Assembly: GCA_963575745.1 (NCBI GenBank)
Contig: CAUYUJ010000722.1
Span: 46,142 to 110,141 of the forward strand
DNA from: Prorocentrum cordatum
Lineage: Eukaryota; Sar; Dinophyceae; Prorocentrales; Prorocentraceae
Direction of reading: 5' to 3'
Length of the DNA stretch: 64,000 nt
Part shown: positions 43,925-54,105 of the stretch, piece after piece
Layout of the letters: every line of letters begins with the position of its first letter
Position numbering within the stretch: the stretch's first letter is position 1
Translations under genes and position numbers: made by a program
Notes under the pieces: model-generated
The model's input: only the letters and a program-made list of their open reading frames with translations
What the model was told of the DNA's origin: nothing
Database searches by the model: none

Positions 43925-44910
43925 ATCGGAGCGCGCTTTCGACCTACACGATCCAAGCCTCTCCGGATCTCGTCGGCTGTAAGAATTCAGAAGCGCAAAG
44001 AAACCGGGGCATCTAAACGTCCACGCCGAGAATCTCCGCTCGCACACGATCCCACGCTCTCCGAAACACGTCGGCTGCAAGAATTCAGGAGCGCGCAGAA
44101 ACCGGGGCATCTAAACGTCCACGCCGAGAATATCCGCTCCTCCCACACGATCCCATGCTCTCCGAAGCACGTCGGCTGCAAGAATTCAGGAGCGCAGAGA
44201 AACCGGGGCATCTAAACGTCCACGCCGAGAATATCCGCTCCTCCTACACGATCCACGCCTCTCCGGATCTCGTCGGTCGTAAGAATTCAGAGGCGCAGAG
44301 AAACCGGGGCATCTAAACGTCCACGCCGAGAATCTCCGCTCCTACACGATCCCATGCTCTCCGAAACACGTCGGCTGCAAGAATTCAGGAGCGCAAAGAA
44401 ACCGGGGCATCTAAACGTCCACGCCGAGAATATCCGCCCCTCCTACACGATCCCATGCTCTCCGAAGCACGTCGGCTGCAATAATTCAGGAGCGCAGAGA
44501 AACCGGGGCATCTAAACGTCCACGCCGAGAACCCCCGCTCCTCCTACACGATCCCATGCTCTCCGAAGCACGCCGGCTGCAAGAATTCGGAAGCGCAGAG
44601 AAACCGGGGCACCTAAACGCCCACGCCGAGAATCTCCGCCCCCCCTACACGATCCCATGCTCTCCGAAGCACGTCGGCTGCAAGAATTCAGGAGCGCAGA
44701 GAAACCGGGGCATCTAAACGCCCACGCCGAGAATATCCGCTCCTCCTACACAACCCCATGCTATCCGAAGCACGTCGGCTGCAAGAATTCAGGAGCGCAG
44801 GGAAACCGGGGCATCTAGACGTCCACGCCGAGAATCCCCGCCCCTCCTACACGATCCCATGCTCTCCGAAACATGTCGGCTGCAAGAATTCAGAAGCGCA
44901 GAGAAACCCT
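43925..44910. repeat. About 100-bp satellite, ten units, conserved GAATTC
   Basis: AAGAATTC (one unit has AATAATTC) occurs at about 43981, 44079, 44180, 44281, 44379, 44480, 44581, 44682, 44783 and 44884, a spacing of 98-102 bp. Each unit contains GAAACC(GGGGCATCTA), CCACGCCGAGAA and ACGATCC. The array stops about 100 bp from the 3' end of the Helitron-like coding trace, which runs towards it. Confidence 0.95.
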
Positions 44911-45004
44911 CCAGCCCATTGATGCAACATCCCGTCCTCAGTCTGACTCTACCCAGGGAGTGCCCCCAATAACACGTCTGGGCCGACGGCCTCCGCGCCG
45001 TACC

Positions 45005-45585
45005 TCATCGCCCCCAGGCTTTGCTCCACCATTCTGGCATCGGTTGCAACTCGTCCAAGAACTTGCGGTCGTCGGCGGATATCGCTCCGTCGCTGCCCGG
45101 CCAGCGTTTCTCTTCGAAAAAGACGGGGGTCAGCGGGCATTTGCCCTGGTGAATGCGGCAATGGCACTTGCACTTTCGCTGGCTCTTCTGCAGTGCTTTG
45201 CGCAGGTGGCGCACTCTTTCTTCGACGTCAGCGACGCACTCCTTGCACTGTAGCTTCATGCGATTGTGATACTTGTGATGCTTTAGTAGCGTTTGGTTGA
45301 ACTTCCGGGCGCCGAACCTGCATGTGCACCTATGGCACATGTACGTCTCCAGATCCGTCGGGTCGAATCCTAGCGCACGGCATGCTTTGCAAACCAAAAT
45401 TGTGCCCTTCGAAGACGTGTGATTCTTGCGTTCAGACTTCGACCGGTACTTCAGTTCATACGCCGTTGTACATTTCCCACACCGCAGCTTCGTCTGACAG
45501 TCCAGGCACACCACACGGGCCTGCCCCCGCCTCTTCGCGTTGCACAGCACGTACTTGTCGAACGCGAGCTGCCCAAATGCTCCAA
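45005..45585 (-). pseudogene. Helitron-like locus: end of CxxC-rich tail
   Basis: Continues the tail of the helicase block after a one-base register change near 45575 (CLEHLG to QLAFDKYVLCNAKRRG). Pairs of cysteines: CLDC, CGKC, CKAC, CHRC, CKEC, CKCHC. Two units share the pattern C-x2-C-x-x-GF-P, Y/H-x-C-x2-C, then a basic segment: CPGCAQRGFAP/CEDC in the previous block and CKACRALGFDP/CHRC here. Repeated zinc ribbons of this sort suggest nucleic-acid or protein binding. It ends at a TGA after EWWSKAWGR. Confidence 0.65.
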
Positions 45586-47517
45586 GCAATCTTCACACTG
45601 GTGCTCGTCGATGTTGCCGGGTGCGAACCCTCGCTGCGCGCAGCCCGGGCACACGAGGTCTCTATCGTCATACCGATGATGTTTCATAATAGCCGCGCCC
45701 CACACGCCTTCGTCAACAACATCTTTGCAAGCAGCACACCCGTGGCTCTGCGGGGTCAGGCTCTTCTTCCAGTAATCACGTTCCACACACCGCTTGCATA
45801 TTGAATGATCTGGCGGGTCTGTCCTTGCAGCGATTCCATCGGGCATTCTTTGGGAATCCTCGGCCGCCCGCGCAGCCCGAGGAGGCCTTGCGCCGACCTC
45901 GCGCGCGCAGCCCATGCATCTCGCCCACCTCCCCTGCGACACGTACTTCTCGTAGAAGTCGGCGGCTGCTTTCATGCCGAAGTCGCGGGCGTCGAGCATG
46001 TACTCCTGCTTCCCTTTGAGGTGGCAGCAGGCGCACAGGTGCTTCCTCGCCATGGGGTCCACCTTCTCCGCTTCAGCGGCCTCGTCACCAAGCGCACTCC
46101 ATTCATGGATCGCCTCGTCTGCTATGATCTGGCCAGAAAGCTTCCGCATCAGTCTCTCGGGCCCCACTGGGTTGCCGAGGCCGAACAGAAAAGTCGAGAA
46201 CGGCTGCATGACGCAGATGTTTGGCAATCGCTTCACTCTGGACAAGCATACGTAGGCAGCAATCTGAGCTGTCATGGACGCCCTGCTGGACCAATGCTGC
46301 AGGTCCGCGAATGCCGCTTCCAACGTCGCCCCCTGGATCATGTGAGCGGTGGAAGCGAAGTCGGGGAGAATCCAGAACCCCGTGCGTCGGGCTTCGATGC
46401 CCGTGTGCTTGTTGACCTTCCAGGTCCTGGATCTCCGCTTCAACGGGTATACGCCCGTCGGCAGCTTCCCTATGCCCCACTGTGCTTCTGGGAAATGGAT
46501 ATAGATAACCAAGGGCAACCTATCCAATACGAACCCCCCCTCGATCTCCTGGGGACTGCAATCAGGCGCCAGAGTCCATCCGTAAATCACTCCCTTTCGG
46601 TGCCTGTAGAGTTGTCTGCTTCGATCGACGTTGTCCGTCAACCGAATGGGCATGCCTTTGGCCAATGGGTAGATGCTCGGAACGTTGCCCGTCTCCTGGT
46701 CGTGCCTCTTCAGCCAGGAGAACAACTTCTCGTCCAACTTCTCTCTCGGCAGATCGCGATCTCCTGGATGCAGCGGCACATCTCGAGCGTAGCACCACGA
46801 GAGCTGCACGTTCTTCTGCTTGGCAAACTCCCTCGCGCGCAGGCGCGTCGCGAAGTACCTGGGCACGTTGAAAGTGCACAGAGCAGGTGCGCCGCAGAAT
46901 GGGTTCATGCGAAGCTCTGGCGCCAGCGAGTCCGCGTCGGTTAGAACTCCGTGTATCTTGCCTCGCTCCGCGCGGCACTCTTCGCACTCGCCCTCTGGCG
47001 AGTTCAGAGGCGCCGCCATGTCGGCGCACCCTCCGGTGAAGCGCCCCCCCCAAGTCTTGCGATACGGGCCCAGTACTGGGTCGTCCACGACGTCGTCGCT
47101 GCACACGCAGTTACCCGCGCTCGGGGACGTCAACGTCGGGAGCCCGTGGAAGTAGCTGTAGTCCTCCATGCTGAGATTTCCAACTCTGCACTGGCCCAGA
47201 AACGAGTTGTACCATGCATCGTCACACCTCATCAATTCGGTCAACTGCCACAAGGATCGCACGCTATCGACGCCGCCTTGCCAGAACAGCTCCAACGCGC
47301 GGTGCGCGCACCCTGCGGGCACGCCCAGGGGGGTGGATGCCAGGAAGGTGCCCGTCACGGGCTGCAACTGCCAAAAATCAGCGCACATGACCACGTTCAC
47401 TCCCCCGAAGGCGCGATGCAATTCCCCCGCCCTCTTCTTGCACGTGCCCCCGGCACGGACAGCGCCACTGACCACTCCTCCCAGGGTGCCCAGCAGCTCC
47501 GCGGACATCATGCTCAC
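45575..47517 (-). pseudogene. Helitron-like locus: PIF1 helicase core, motifs III to VI, and tail
   Basis: Starts at GTG (VSMMSAELLG) right after a CAG at 47518-47520, the likely splice acceptor. AFGGVNVVMCADFWQLQPV is motif III (usual GDFxQLPPV; Gly to Ala, Pro to Gln). LWQLTELMR follows as motif IV. HMIQGATLEAAFADLQHW and AAYVCLSRVKRLP correspond to motifs V and VI of PIF1. From about 46030 the protein is Cys-rich (CACCHLKG, CMGCAREV, CKRC, CAAC, CPGC, CEDC). PIF1 helicases unwind DNA 5'-3'; in Helitrons this domain drives rolling-circle strand displacement. About 640 residues are open in this block without a stop, so decay here is mild. Confidence 0.75.
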
Positions 47518-48272
47518 CTGGAAATGTTGCATACAGAACATATATATATTCTTGCGTGTGCGCTGAGCTATGCGCATTGCCTCCACAGGTCTCGCAGAAC
47601 ATAGAGACCCCTGGGGCGCGCTAGAGAAGTATCAGAATTTGCCCAGACGCCTCCGTTGGAGGCGACGAAGAGCCCGAACGACTCACACCACGTGCAGCCC
47701 GAACGACGCACACCAGGACGAGGGGCCCGAACGACTCACCTGACGACGAACTCCAACGCGACTCGCACCAGGAACAGCTCGAAGGCTTCACACCAGCACG
47801 ACGGGCTCGGAAAACGTACACCAAGAGGAAGAGCCCCAACAATCCACACACGAGGACCCCGAACGACTCACACCAGAACATATCTCTTCTCGCGCGTGCG
47901 CTGAGCTATGCTCATTACCCCGACAGGTCTTGCAAACATGGAGACCCCTGGGGCGCACTAGAGAATTATCAGATTTTGCCCAGACGCCGCCGTTGGAGGT
48001 GACGAAGAGCCCGAACGACTCGCACCACGCGCAGCCCGAACGACTCACACCAGGACGAGGGGCCCGAACGACTCACACGACGACGAACTCCAACGCGACT
48101 CGCACCAGGAACAGCTCGAAGGCTTCACACCAGGACGACGGGCTCGGAAAACGTACACCAAGAGGAAGAGCCCCAACAATCCACACACGAGGACCCCGAA
48201 CGACTCACACCACGTCGAGGGCACACAACGATGTACTCCATGGAGTGACTCGTTCGGTGCCCTCGGGACCAC
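47518..48272 (-). other. Probable intron between helicase motifs II and III
   Basis: The exon before ends ...RVIIID at 48273, followed by GTGGTC. The exon after begins VSMM following CAG at 47518-47520. A GT-AG intron here joins IIID to VSMM. Canonical PIF1 has DE at this point, so the Glu is absent or the boundary is unconventional. The intron contains two tandem copies of a block of about 340 bp (from about 47534 and 47874) and several units of the GCCCGAACGACTCACACC minisatellite. On the sense strand each minisatellite unit reads GGTGTGAGTCG, containing GTGAGT. Confidence 0.65.
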
Positions 48273-48950
48273 GTCGATGATGATCACGCGCAGGGCCCCG
48301 CACTTCATGGACTGCTCGCGCCTGTCGCCCGTGGCATTCCCGTCGTCGTTCCGCGCCGGGACGCCGCTCCAGCGGTGCACCGCGTGGCCGTTGATCTGCG
48401 CCGCCATGGCAGTTTGAAACGCCAAGCACACGAACTGAACGCCGTGCTCCCAACCGAGACCTTCCTCCATCAAGTACCGCATCCAGTCAATGACGGCACT
48501 TTTTCTGGTGCCCGGAAATCCGCGCACTACGCCCAGCAGAGGCTCCTCGGAATTCTGGTTCACGTTGCCCTGCTGCTTCTCCAGCCACTCAATCTTCAAA
48601 CGTCGAACAAGGTGTTCGAGAAACTGGCGATGTTTCTCGTTCGGGATCTTCGAGCTCGCCAATATGGAAGCAAACGCTTTGTCGATGCTGGTGAAGCCAT
48701 TCCCTGCAGGGTTGAACGAAGCAGCAGCATCCCGCTTCTCGTCGAAGGGAGCATCGCGTGGCTTATGGCTCGTGCCACTTGCGGATAGAGCTGCGAGGTG
48801 GTCCTGGTACGCATCCTCGAAGATATGTCCCGGACATGCACGGTCTCCAGCCTCGACGCCGGAAAGTTCCGTCTTCCACACTCGCTATCCGATGCGGCGG
48901 CTTTGTTCATACTCGTGCAGCCGGGCACTTTTCTTCACTCGGCTGTCCTC
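48273..48950 (-). pseudogene. Helitron-like locus: helicase motifs I and Ia
   Basis: VVRGFPGTRKSAVIDWM is the Walker A loop. The consensus is GxPGTGKS, so Gly has become Arg (AGA where GGA is expected), which should abolish ATP binding. FVCLAFQTAMAAQINGHAVH with RWSGVP is motif Ia of PIF1. LRVIIID is the start of motif II. An in-frame TAG near 48888 separates RRIG from RVWKTELSG at the N-terminal side. Upstream the sequence is Lys/Arg/Ser-rich and charged, linking to the previous block through a register change near 48955. Confidence 0.7.
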
Positions 48951-48959
48951 CGAAGATTT

Positions 48960-49415
48960 CACCTTCGCCTTCGCCGAGGCGGCCCACTTCTCGCCGAGGC
49001 TGTCCTCTTCTTTAGCCGATTGGAGCAGCCGTTGAAACTTCCACCAGGGAGGCTCAGCGGAGGCATATATTGCTCTTCTTCCGACGCATCTGCCTCGCTC
49101 TGATCATCTGCCGCCTTGCCAGACGACGCCATCGCATTCAGCAGGAGACTCTGGATGAGTTTCGCCGCTGCCTGGCTGACCACGTTCCCGCGAACGTACT
49201 CGTCCCAGGCGGTCTTCCAGGATACGCTGTCCAACGTCGATGGCGCCCCTGTTGAGGCTGTCTTCTTGGTCAGCCTACACGAAGCTCGAACTTGGGGCGA
49301 CTGGTGCTGGGCCTCCTGCCGATGCCGCAGCACCGTTAACTCCATCCCCAACATACTCAGGTGAGGCACAGTCACGTCTCCTCCATAGAGCGCCCAGGGA
49401 CGGAAAAAATAAACT
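48960..49415 (-). pseudogene. Helitron-like locus: linker with FFRPW motif
   Basis: VYFFRPWALYGGDVTVPHLS is followed by SWKTAWDEYVRGNVVSQAAA and KLIQSLLLNAM, then an acidic stretch SEADASEEEQ. This segment joins the Rep region and the helicase. My recollection is that similar FFRPW-type linkers are found between these domains in dinoflagellate helicase proteins; I cannot verify that here. Register changes bound it on both sides. Confidence 0.5.
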
Positions 49416-49710
49416 GCAATACTGAGCGTTGCACGTAAAACTTTTGCGCGCGCCGGGCATGGGCAAGCCTTCGATGACCACCACGTCCGGCCTCGCTTTC
49501 CTGACCAGAACCCATGAGTGGCAGAAGACACCGGCGTCCTGCGGAAACACGAAATACTCGTCGGCCTCGGGTGTCACTGCTATGTAATGCTCTCCAAGCT
49601 TGGCGGCGACTTCCCCATCCTTGCACTGCTTACTCTTGATTAATTGTTGACCTCCTTTCGGGGAGACGTAAGACCCGGGCACGGAGAACTCGGACATCCC
49701 CCACGAGGTC
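49410..49710 (-). pseudogene. Helitron-like locus: segment between Rep region and linker
   Basis: Reads GMSEFSVPGSYVSPKGGQQ, YFVFPQDAGVFCHSWVLVRK and RPDVVVIEGLPMPG, ending FTCNAQYCS before a register change near 49415. The register also changes near 49700, where the DNA has a run of seven A (plus strand), a likely slippage site. No catalytic motif is recognised in this piece. Confidence 0.5.
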
Positions 49711-51018
49711 GCCAAAAAAATCACGAGGCCGAGCCTGCATTTTGACGAGGCCTCCCGCTGCAGACATCCCACAAAACTCCCCCTCGTCAAAACCCGAGTC
49801 GCGGTCGTCAAAAAACGATGCCGAACCCGAGCCCTGGCAAACCCGGGTCTTACGCTCCCCCGATCCTTTTGTCCACGCAGTTCGCGCTGGCTGGTTGCGG
49901 TTCAAGTAGTGCGTCGGCACCAGTAGTGGTTCGCACCTCCACTGCCGCAAGAACTCGTACGCGGACAACAACTTCCAAGGGTGCTCCAAAGGACGATATG
50001 CGTAGGCGTCGAAGTCGTTTACTCTCGACCGGTCCGTCCGCATGTTCGGTTTGCGAGCCGGCGGGACGTACGTCGTCACGCTGGTGTCCTTCATCTGCGA
50101 CGAATTCTGGGACGTCTCCAACCTGTTCACCCACGACCGCCCATCGATCGCCTGCGAGCCAAACGTTCGGGTGGACTCTGCCTTCAGAACGCCCCTCAGG
50201 TCCAGATTGCAGCACAGGTTGCAGACTTCCACGGCGCCGCGGCACGTGCTGTTCATCTCGAGTTCCGTTATCAGCCTCCCGCTGCTTGCTCTGAGCTGCG
50301 CCGCTTTGCCCCTGCCCTGTATCTTCGCCCTCAAGGTAAACAGCTCGCCCACGCATTTCTTGGTCTCCAACGTGCCCGCGGGCTGTCGCTTGCCAATGTA
50401 TCCCCCGAAATATCCATTCGTCACTACCTGCGTGCGCTGAGTTGCTCGAGTGGCTCCCCCCAGACTCTGCTTCTTCATGATGCAGCGTTTCTTCCTGCAG
50501 CAAGTCTCATGCGTTCGCTCGATGATCGGCAGTCGGTCATTCGGTTTCACGTCACTGTTGCTCCCTGCAAAAGCGACGCACAGGCCCGGCATGCACCCGT
50601 TCAGCCACTCCTCATTGCGCAATCCGAGAGTTTGCCCCAGCCAATTTCGGACTCCGCTTGTGCGCAGCGTGAACTTCTTGGCAATGCCCTTGCAAACCAG
50701 CAGCGGCGCCGTCATCCACTCGGGGGACACTCTGTTGGTCCACGGCGCCTCGCGCTCGCACTCTCTCTTGTTCTTCTTGGAAGCGCAGGCGTTGGGCACC
50801 AAACGCTTCTCCTGCTTGGTCTTCGAATCCATCACCAGTCGACGTATGTGGCGCTGGCAACGACACATGAAATACTGCAGAGCGCCGTTGAACTTCTCCT
50901 CTAAGGTGGCGTCGTCGCAGTTCAGGCCGAGCTCCTGAGCTTCCCCTGGGGCCCCCTGCGCGGACGAGCCCACTCCAGCTCTCGCGTCATCATACAGGAA
51001 CCGAAGCAATCGGCCCAA
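49700..51018 (-). pseudogene. Helitron-like locus: Rep-region C-terminal part
   Basis: About 440 residues. Notable stretches: NGALQYFMCRCQRHIRRLVM; PWTNRVSPEWMTAPLLVCKG; NWLGQTLGLRNEEWLNGCMP; AGSNSDVKPNDRLPIIERTH; a CCRKKRC cluster; VVTNGYFGGYIGKRQPAG; and DAYAYRPLEHPWKLLSAYEF. Conservation-like Trp/Gly/Cys/His density and lack of low complexity mark this as true former coding sequence. I place it in the Helitron-like replicase by position between the HUH-like region and the helicase. A tyrosine pair (Y2 signature) could not be assigned with confidence. Confidence 0.6.
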
Positions 51019-51806
51019 TTTGAACTCCCCCCACGCTGGCGATCCAGAGCATTCGGACGACTCCGAGTATGTCGGGAAGTTGTGCTCCAGCGAAGTTCTC
51101 TCTCTCTAGCAAATTGGTCCACGTCGGGATATCTATCACAGCAGATTTGCCCGGGGAAATGCTTCAGTTCCGTCGCATTCACGAGACCTTCCTCGATTTT
51201 CTGGGCGATCTCCTTCAGCGTGGCGAACTGGTGCAGGCGCTGAAAGAACATGAAAAAATGATAACGCAGCCCCCCCGTCGTTTTCTGAGCCTCCACGGCG
51301 CCGAACAAAGCGCCCACGCGCCCTGCAATGCCTCCCATGGCTTCAGCGTTGCTGCCGAGGGCGCCCTGGCACGGCGATCCAGATTCAGAGCACTGCGGAC
51401 AGCGAGGGCACATGCGCACTCCGAGCATCGTCGCCAAGACCGTGCGGATCTGCACGAAGAATGCGTTGGAGGCGGCCAAGGGGTCCTCTGCGAGGAACAA
51501 GCGACGCGTGTCATATCCAGGAATGTTCACCTCAAACGCGTCCTCTGGCGACGGCTCCAGGCTCGGCGAATCGCTCTTTGCCCACTTCTGCCTCCTGCTC
51601 TCGCCTGCAACGAAAGGATCGTCCTGGCGGTATCTGCTGAGCCTGAGCGCTAGATAATTATGCCGTTCTCCCGGGGAAATAATACAGAATATGTCATTCC
51701 CGTAGTTGACGCAAGCCCAGATCCCCAGGTGCCCAATCTTCGTCCGAATCTCCTGCGCGCCCGGAATGGCGCGGCATCGAAAGCGGAAGTCAGCCAAGAG
51801 TCGCCG
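50950..51806 (-). pseudogene. Helitron-like locus: N-terminal Rep region with altered HUH motif
   Basis: After a likely acceptor (CAG before 51806): RRLLADFRFRCRAIPGAQEI, then ISPGERHNYLALRLSRY, typical of the Helitron-like N-terminal domain (SPxExHN). SNAEAMGGIAGRVGALFGAV leads to GLRYHFFMFFQRLHQF. Helitron Rep proteins have a His-hydrophobic-His (HUH) metal site in this position; here it is Arg-Tyr-His, CGT where CAT would give His. The frame then runs into LKHFPGQICCDRYPDVDQFA and loses register near 51020. If the assignment is right this copy cannot bind the catalytic metal normally. Confidence 0.6.
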
Positions 51807-52765
51807 CTGCAGGTTGCCGAGGCCGACTGCAAAAATCCGCCGACCCCTTGTGGGTCTCTAGGCGTGTGAGATAGTTCCCCCTTCCGAACCCCTCCCTGGG
51901 ACCCCAAACCGGAGATTCGACCCCCCCCCCCCCCCTGGGCCCACGACGAGCGCGTCACGGAGCTCTGTTGGGCCCAAAAGGGGATCAAGACGGGCCAAGA
52001 AGGCCCCAAGACTCCTCCAAGACGGCTCACGAGAGCTCCGAGGCGCCAAACGAGCGCTCCCAGACGCCCAAGATGGCCCCAGGACGAGCCTAGAGGCGTC
52101 CAAGACGGCCCAAGAGGCCCCCAAGAGCAGTCCTCAGAAGAACCGCAGCGCCGAAAATCGTCAAATTCCTATGGGACAACGTACACTTAGATCATATACT
52201 ACTTGTCCGCCTTCACGGCGTTGAAGACGGTCCCAGAGCACCCCAAGACCGCCCCAAGAGGCTCCCAAGAGGCGCCCAAGTCGGCCAAAGAGGGCGCCAA
52301 GACGGCCCAAGAGGCCCCCAAGCCAGCCCAAGAGGGCCCCAAGACGGCCCCAAGAGGTGCCCAAGAGGGCGAGCCCGAACCGACAATCCGAGCCTTCCGC
52401 CCCAAGACGGCCCCAGAAGGCCCCAAGAGGCCCCAAGAAGCCCCCAGGACGCCCACAAGAGGCCCCAAGAGGCCCCCAAGAGGCCCCAAAACAACCTCGA
52501 AACGGCCCCCAGCAAGAAATATACGGGCCCCAGCCCAACGCTCCTACCCTTCGGGCATCTCCAGAACGATGCCAAGATTGCATTAGCGTCTTTTCTTTTC
52601 CGATGGGCCCCCCGGGGCCTCGAGATGACCCCAAGCGGATTCCACATGGCCCCAAGAGAGGTCGTTATGGACCCCTACACGACTCCCCAACCCGATTCAA
52701 GCGAGCCGGCAAACCGCCAAGATGAGGGGTCGGCGGACGTGGCGTAAGCCTATAGAATCAGCTCA
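51807..52765 (-). other. Probable intron filled with CCAAGAGGC-type repeats
   Basis: A GTGAGC donor at 52766-52761 on the minus strand ends the exon (…NDDA). An acceptor CAG lies at 51809-51807. Phase across these exact sites is not clean, so boundaries are good only to a few bases. The middle (52220-52510) is degenerate CCCCAAGAGGC/CCCAAGACGGCC repeat. 51920-51937 has a long C-run. No coding sequence is recognised inside. Confidence 0.55.
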
Positions 52766-53313
52766 CTGGCATCATCGTTGATATCGCGGCGTCTGCCATC
52801 GGGTAACGCGCAGAAACCCTTCTCGAGCTTCTGCGGTAAATCCGCAGCGACCACGGCAGCGTTGGTCTCCATGCTCTCGGCGCTTTGGCCTTGCAACCGC
52901 CCCACTCGCTCGATGCTCAAGCTTGCTCCGAGATTGACACGCTCTCGAAAATATAGATTCCACAAGGCCGGCGCGAAGCCCCATGCGCGTCGGAACTTGC
53001 CCTCTTTCCGCTGCGGCAAGCCGCGCGTGAGGTCAAACAACCTCACCGTGGTCGCTGGCCCCATCGCAAAATAAGCGCTCGGTAGTTTCCGCTGGCCTAC
53101 GCCCACTGACGGTTCGAGCCAACTGCGCAGAAGCCCACGCGGAGTTGGGAGATCCCTCGTCTCTGGTCGATGCCAACGAGGTTGGTTCGGGACATCGCAT
53201 CCGCCAACAGCACGCGGCAGCGTGAAAGGAAACGCCACGCCCAGGTACCAGGCGGTATGCTGGTTGGCCAGGTCCGCCCCGCTCTGGATGTTGACATCGC
53301 CGACACCTTGCAA
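52766..53313 (-). pseudogene. Helitron-like locus: region before the Rep domain
   Basis: GVGDVNIQSGADLANQHTAW, YLGVAFPFTLPRAVGGCDVP, LFDLTRGLPQRKEGKFRRAW and GFAPALWNLYFRERVNLGAS, ending DINDDA at the intron. The density of Trp/Phe/Tyr and the absence of simple repeat show real former coding sequence. In replicases of this type this lies between the DUF6570-like part and the Helitron-like N domain. Joined to the previous block by a one-base register change near 53312, in GTTTGCAAGGTGTCGG. Confidence 0.6.
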
Positions 53314-53905
53314 ACACGGACTTGTAATTCTCAGAGATGTTCGACTGGGCTCCGGTGCTCCGCTCAGCGACGATATAGGACGGGCTCAACGCAAAAGCGA
53401 AATCCTCTACCGGTTTTGCCGGCTCTGGAGGCGTCGCCACTTTGTCTTGAACGATGGAGTCTTTGGCCCCGTCTAGCTGTTGCACCGCATCCTGCACTGC
53501 CTGCGGGATGAACTTCGCCTCCCCGTATTTATCTGCGTATTTCTGAGAGTACCTTTCGTGGAGGCGGGTTGCCACTCTGTCGAATGAGTTCAGGCCGTTG
53601 TTGCCATAACTTGGATAGCCGCTGTCGCGCATGATCTCGATCAACTTCTGCATTACAGGGATGCGCAACGTGAGCCCTTTCAGGTGTTGCGCCAGGTCTT
53701 TGCTGCCCCCCTTGATGCGCACGTTCACCAGCATCGCCAACGTCTCCTCCGAATGTGGCACACCGAGAGCATCCTGCAGCAACCTCAGCCGGTCCCCGTG
53801 GATCTCTTCGGCGTGCTGAGACGCTTCGCGACAACATCTCTCGATGTCGTCCCACGGCATGGAGAAGCTGAAAAGATTGCCCTTCTCAGGGCCCCGTAGA
53901 CCCGG
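53310..53905 (-). pseudogene. Helitron-like locus: DUF6570-like region
   Basis: FSFSMPWDDIERCCREASQH, LGVPHSEETLAMLVNVRIKG, DLAQHLKGLTLRIPVMQKLI, IEIMRDSGYPSYGNNGLNSF, HERYSQKYADKYGEAKFIP. DUF6570-type regions precede Helitron-like N domains in transposon-encoded helicases; I assign it on position and general pattern, not on a search. The upstream open frame (to 54103) continues into a repeat shared with 55980-56125, so the first 60 or so residues of that frame are probably intronic. Confidence 0.5.
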
Positions 53906-53954
53906 ACACGCTGGACCCGGACGCCCAACGCCCCTCGAAACCACATTTTTCCAG

Positions 53955-54105
53955 ACGGCGGCACGAACGAAATACTGCACTGCTGCACTTCGAGAATAAA
54001 CACGACCACAAGCCTCAAAAACCTGCAAGACCCCTCTAAACCCAGACACAAACCCGAGTCCTGCAGTGCAGCAAGCACAACTTGCACGGGTGCTGAAAAA
54101 CATTA
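53955..54105 (-). repeat. Direct repeat at the downstream edge of the large intron
   Basis: About 150 bp closely matching 55980-56125. Shared stretches include TGCACTGCTGCA, CCTGCAAGACCCCTCTAAAC and AGCACAACTTGCACGGGTGC. The two copies bracket the repeat-filled gap in the coding trace. Confidence 0.9.
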
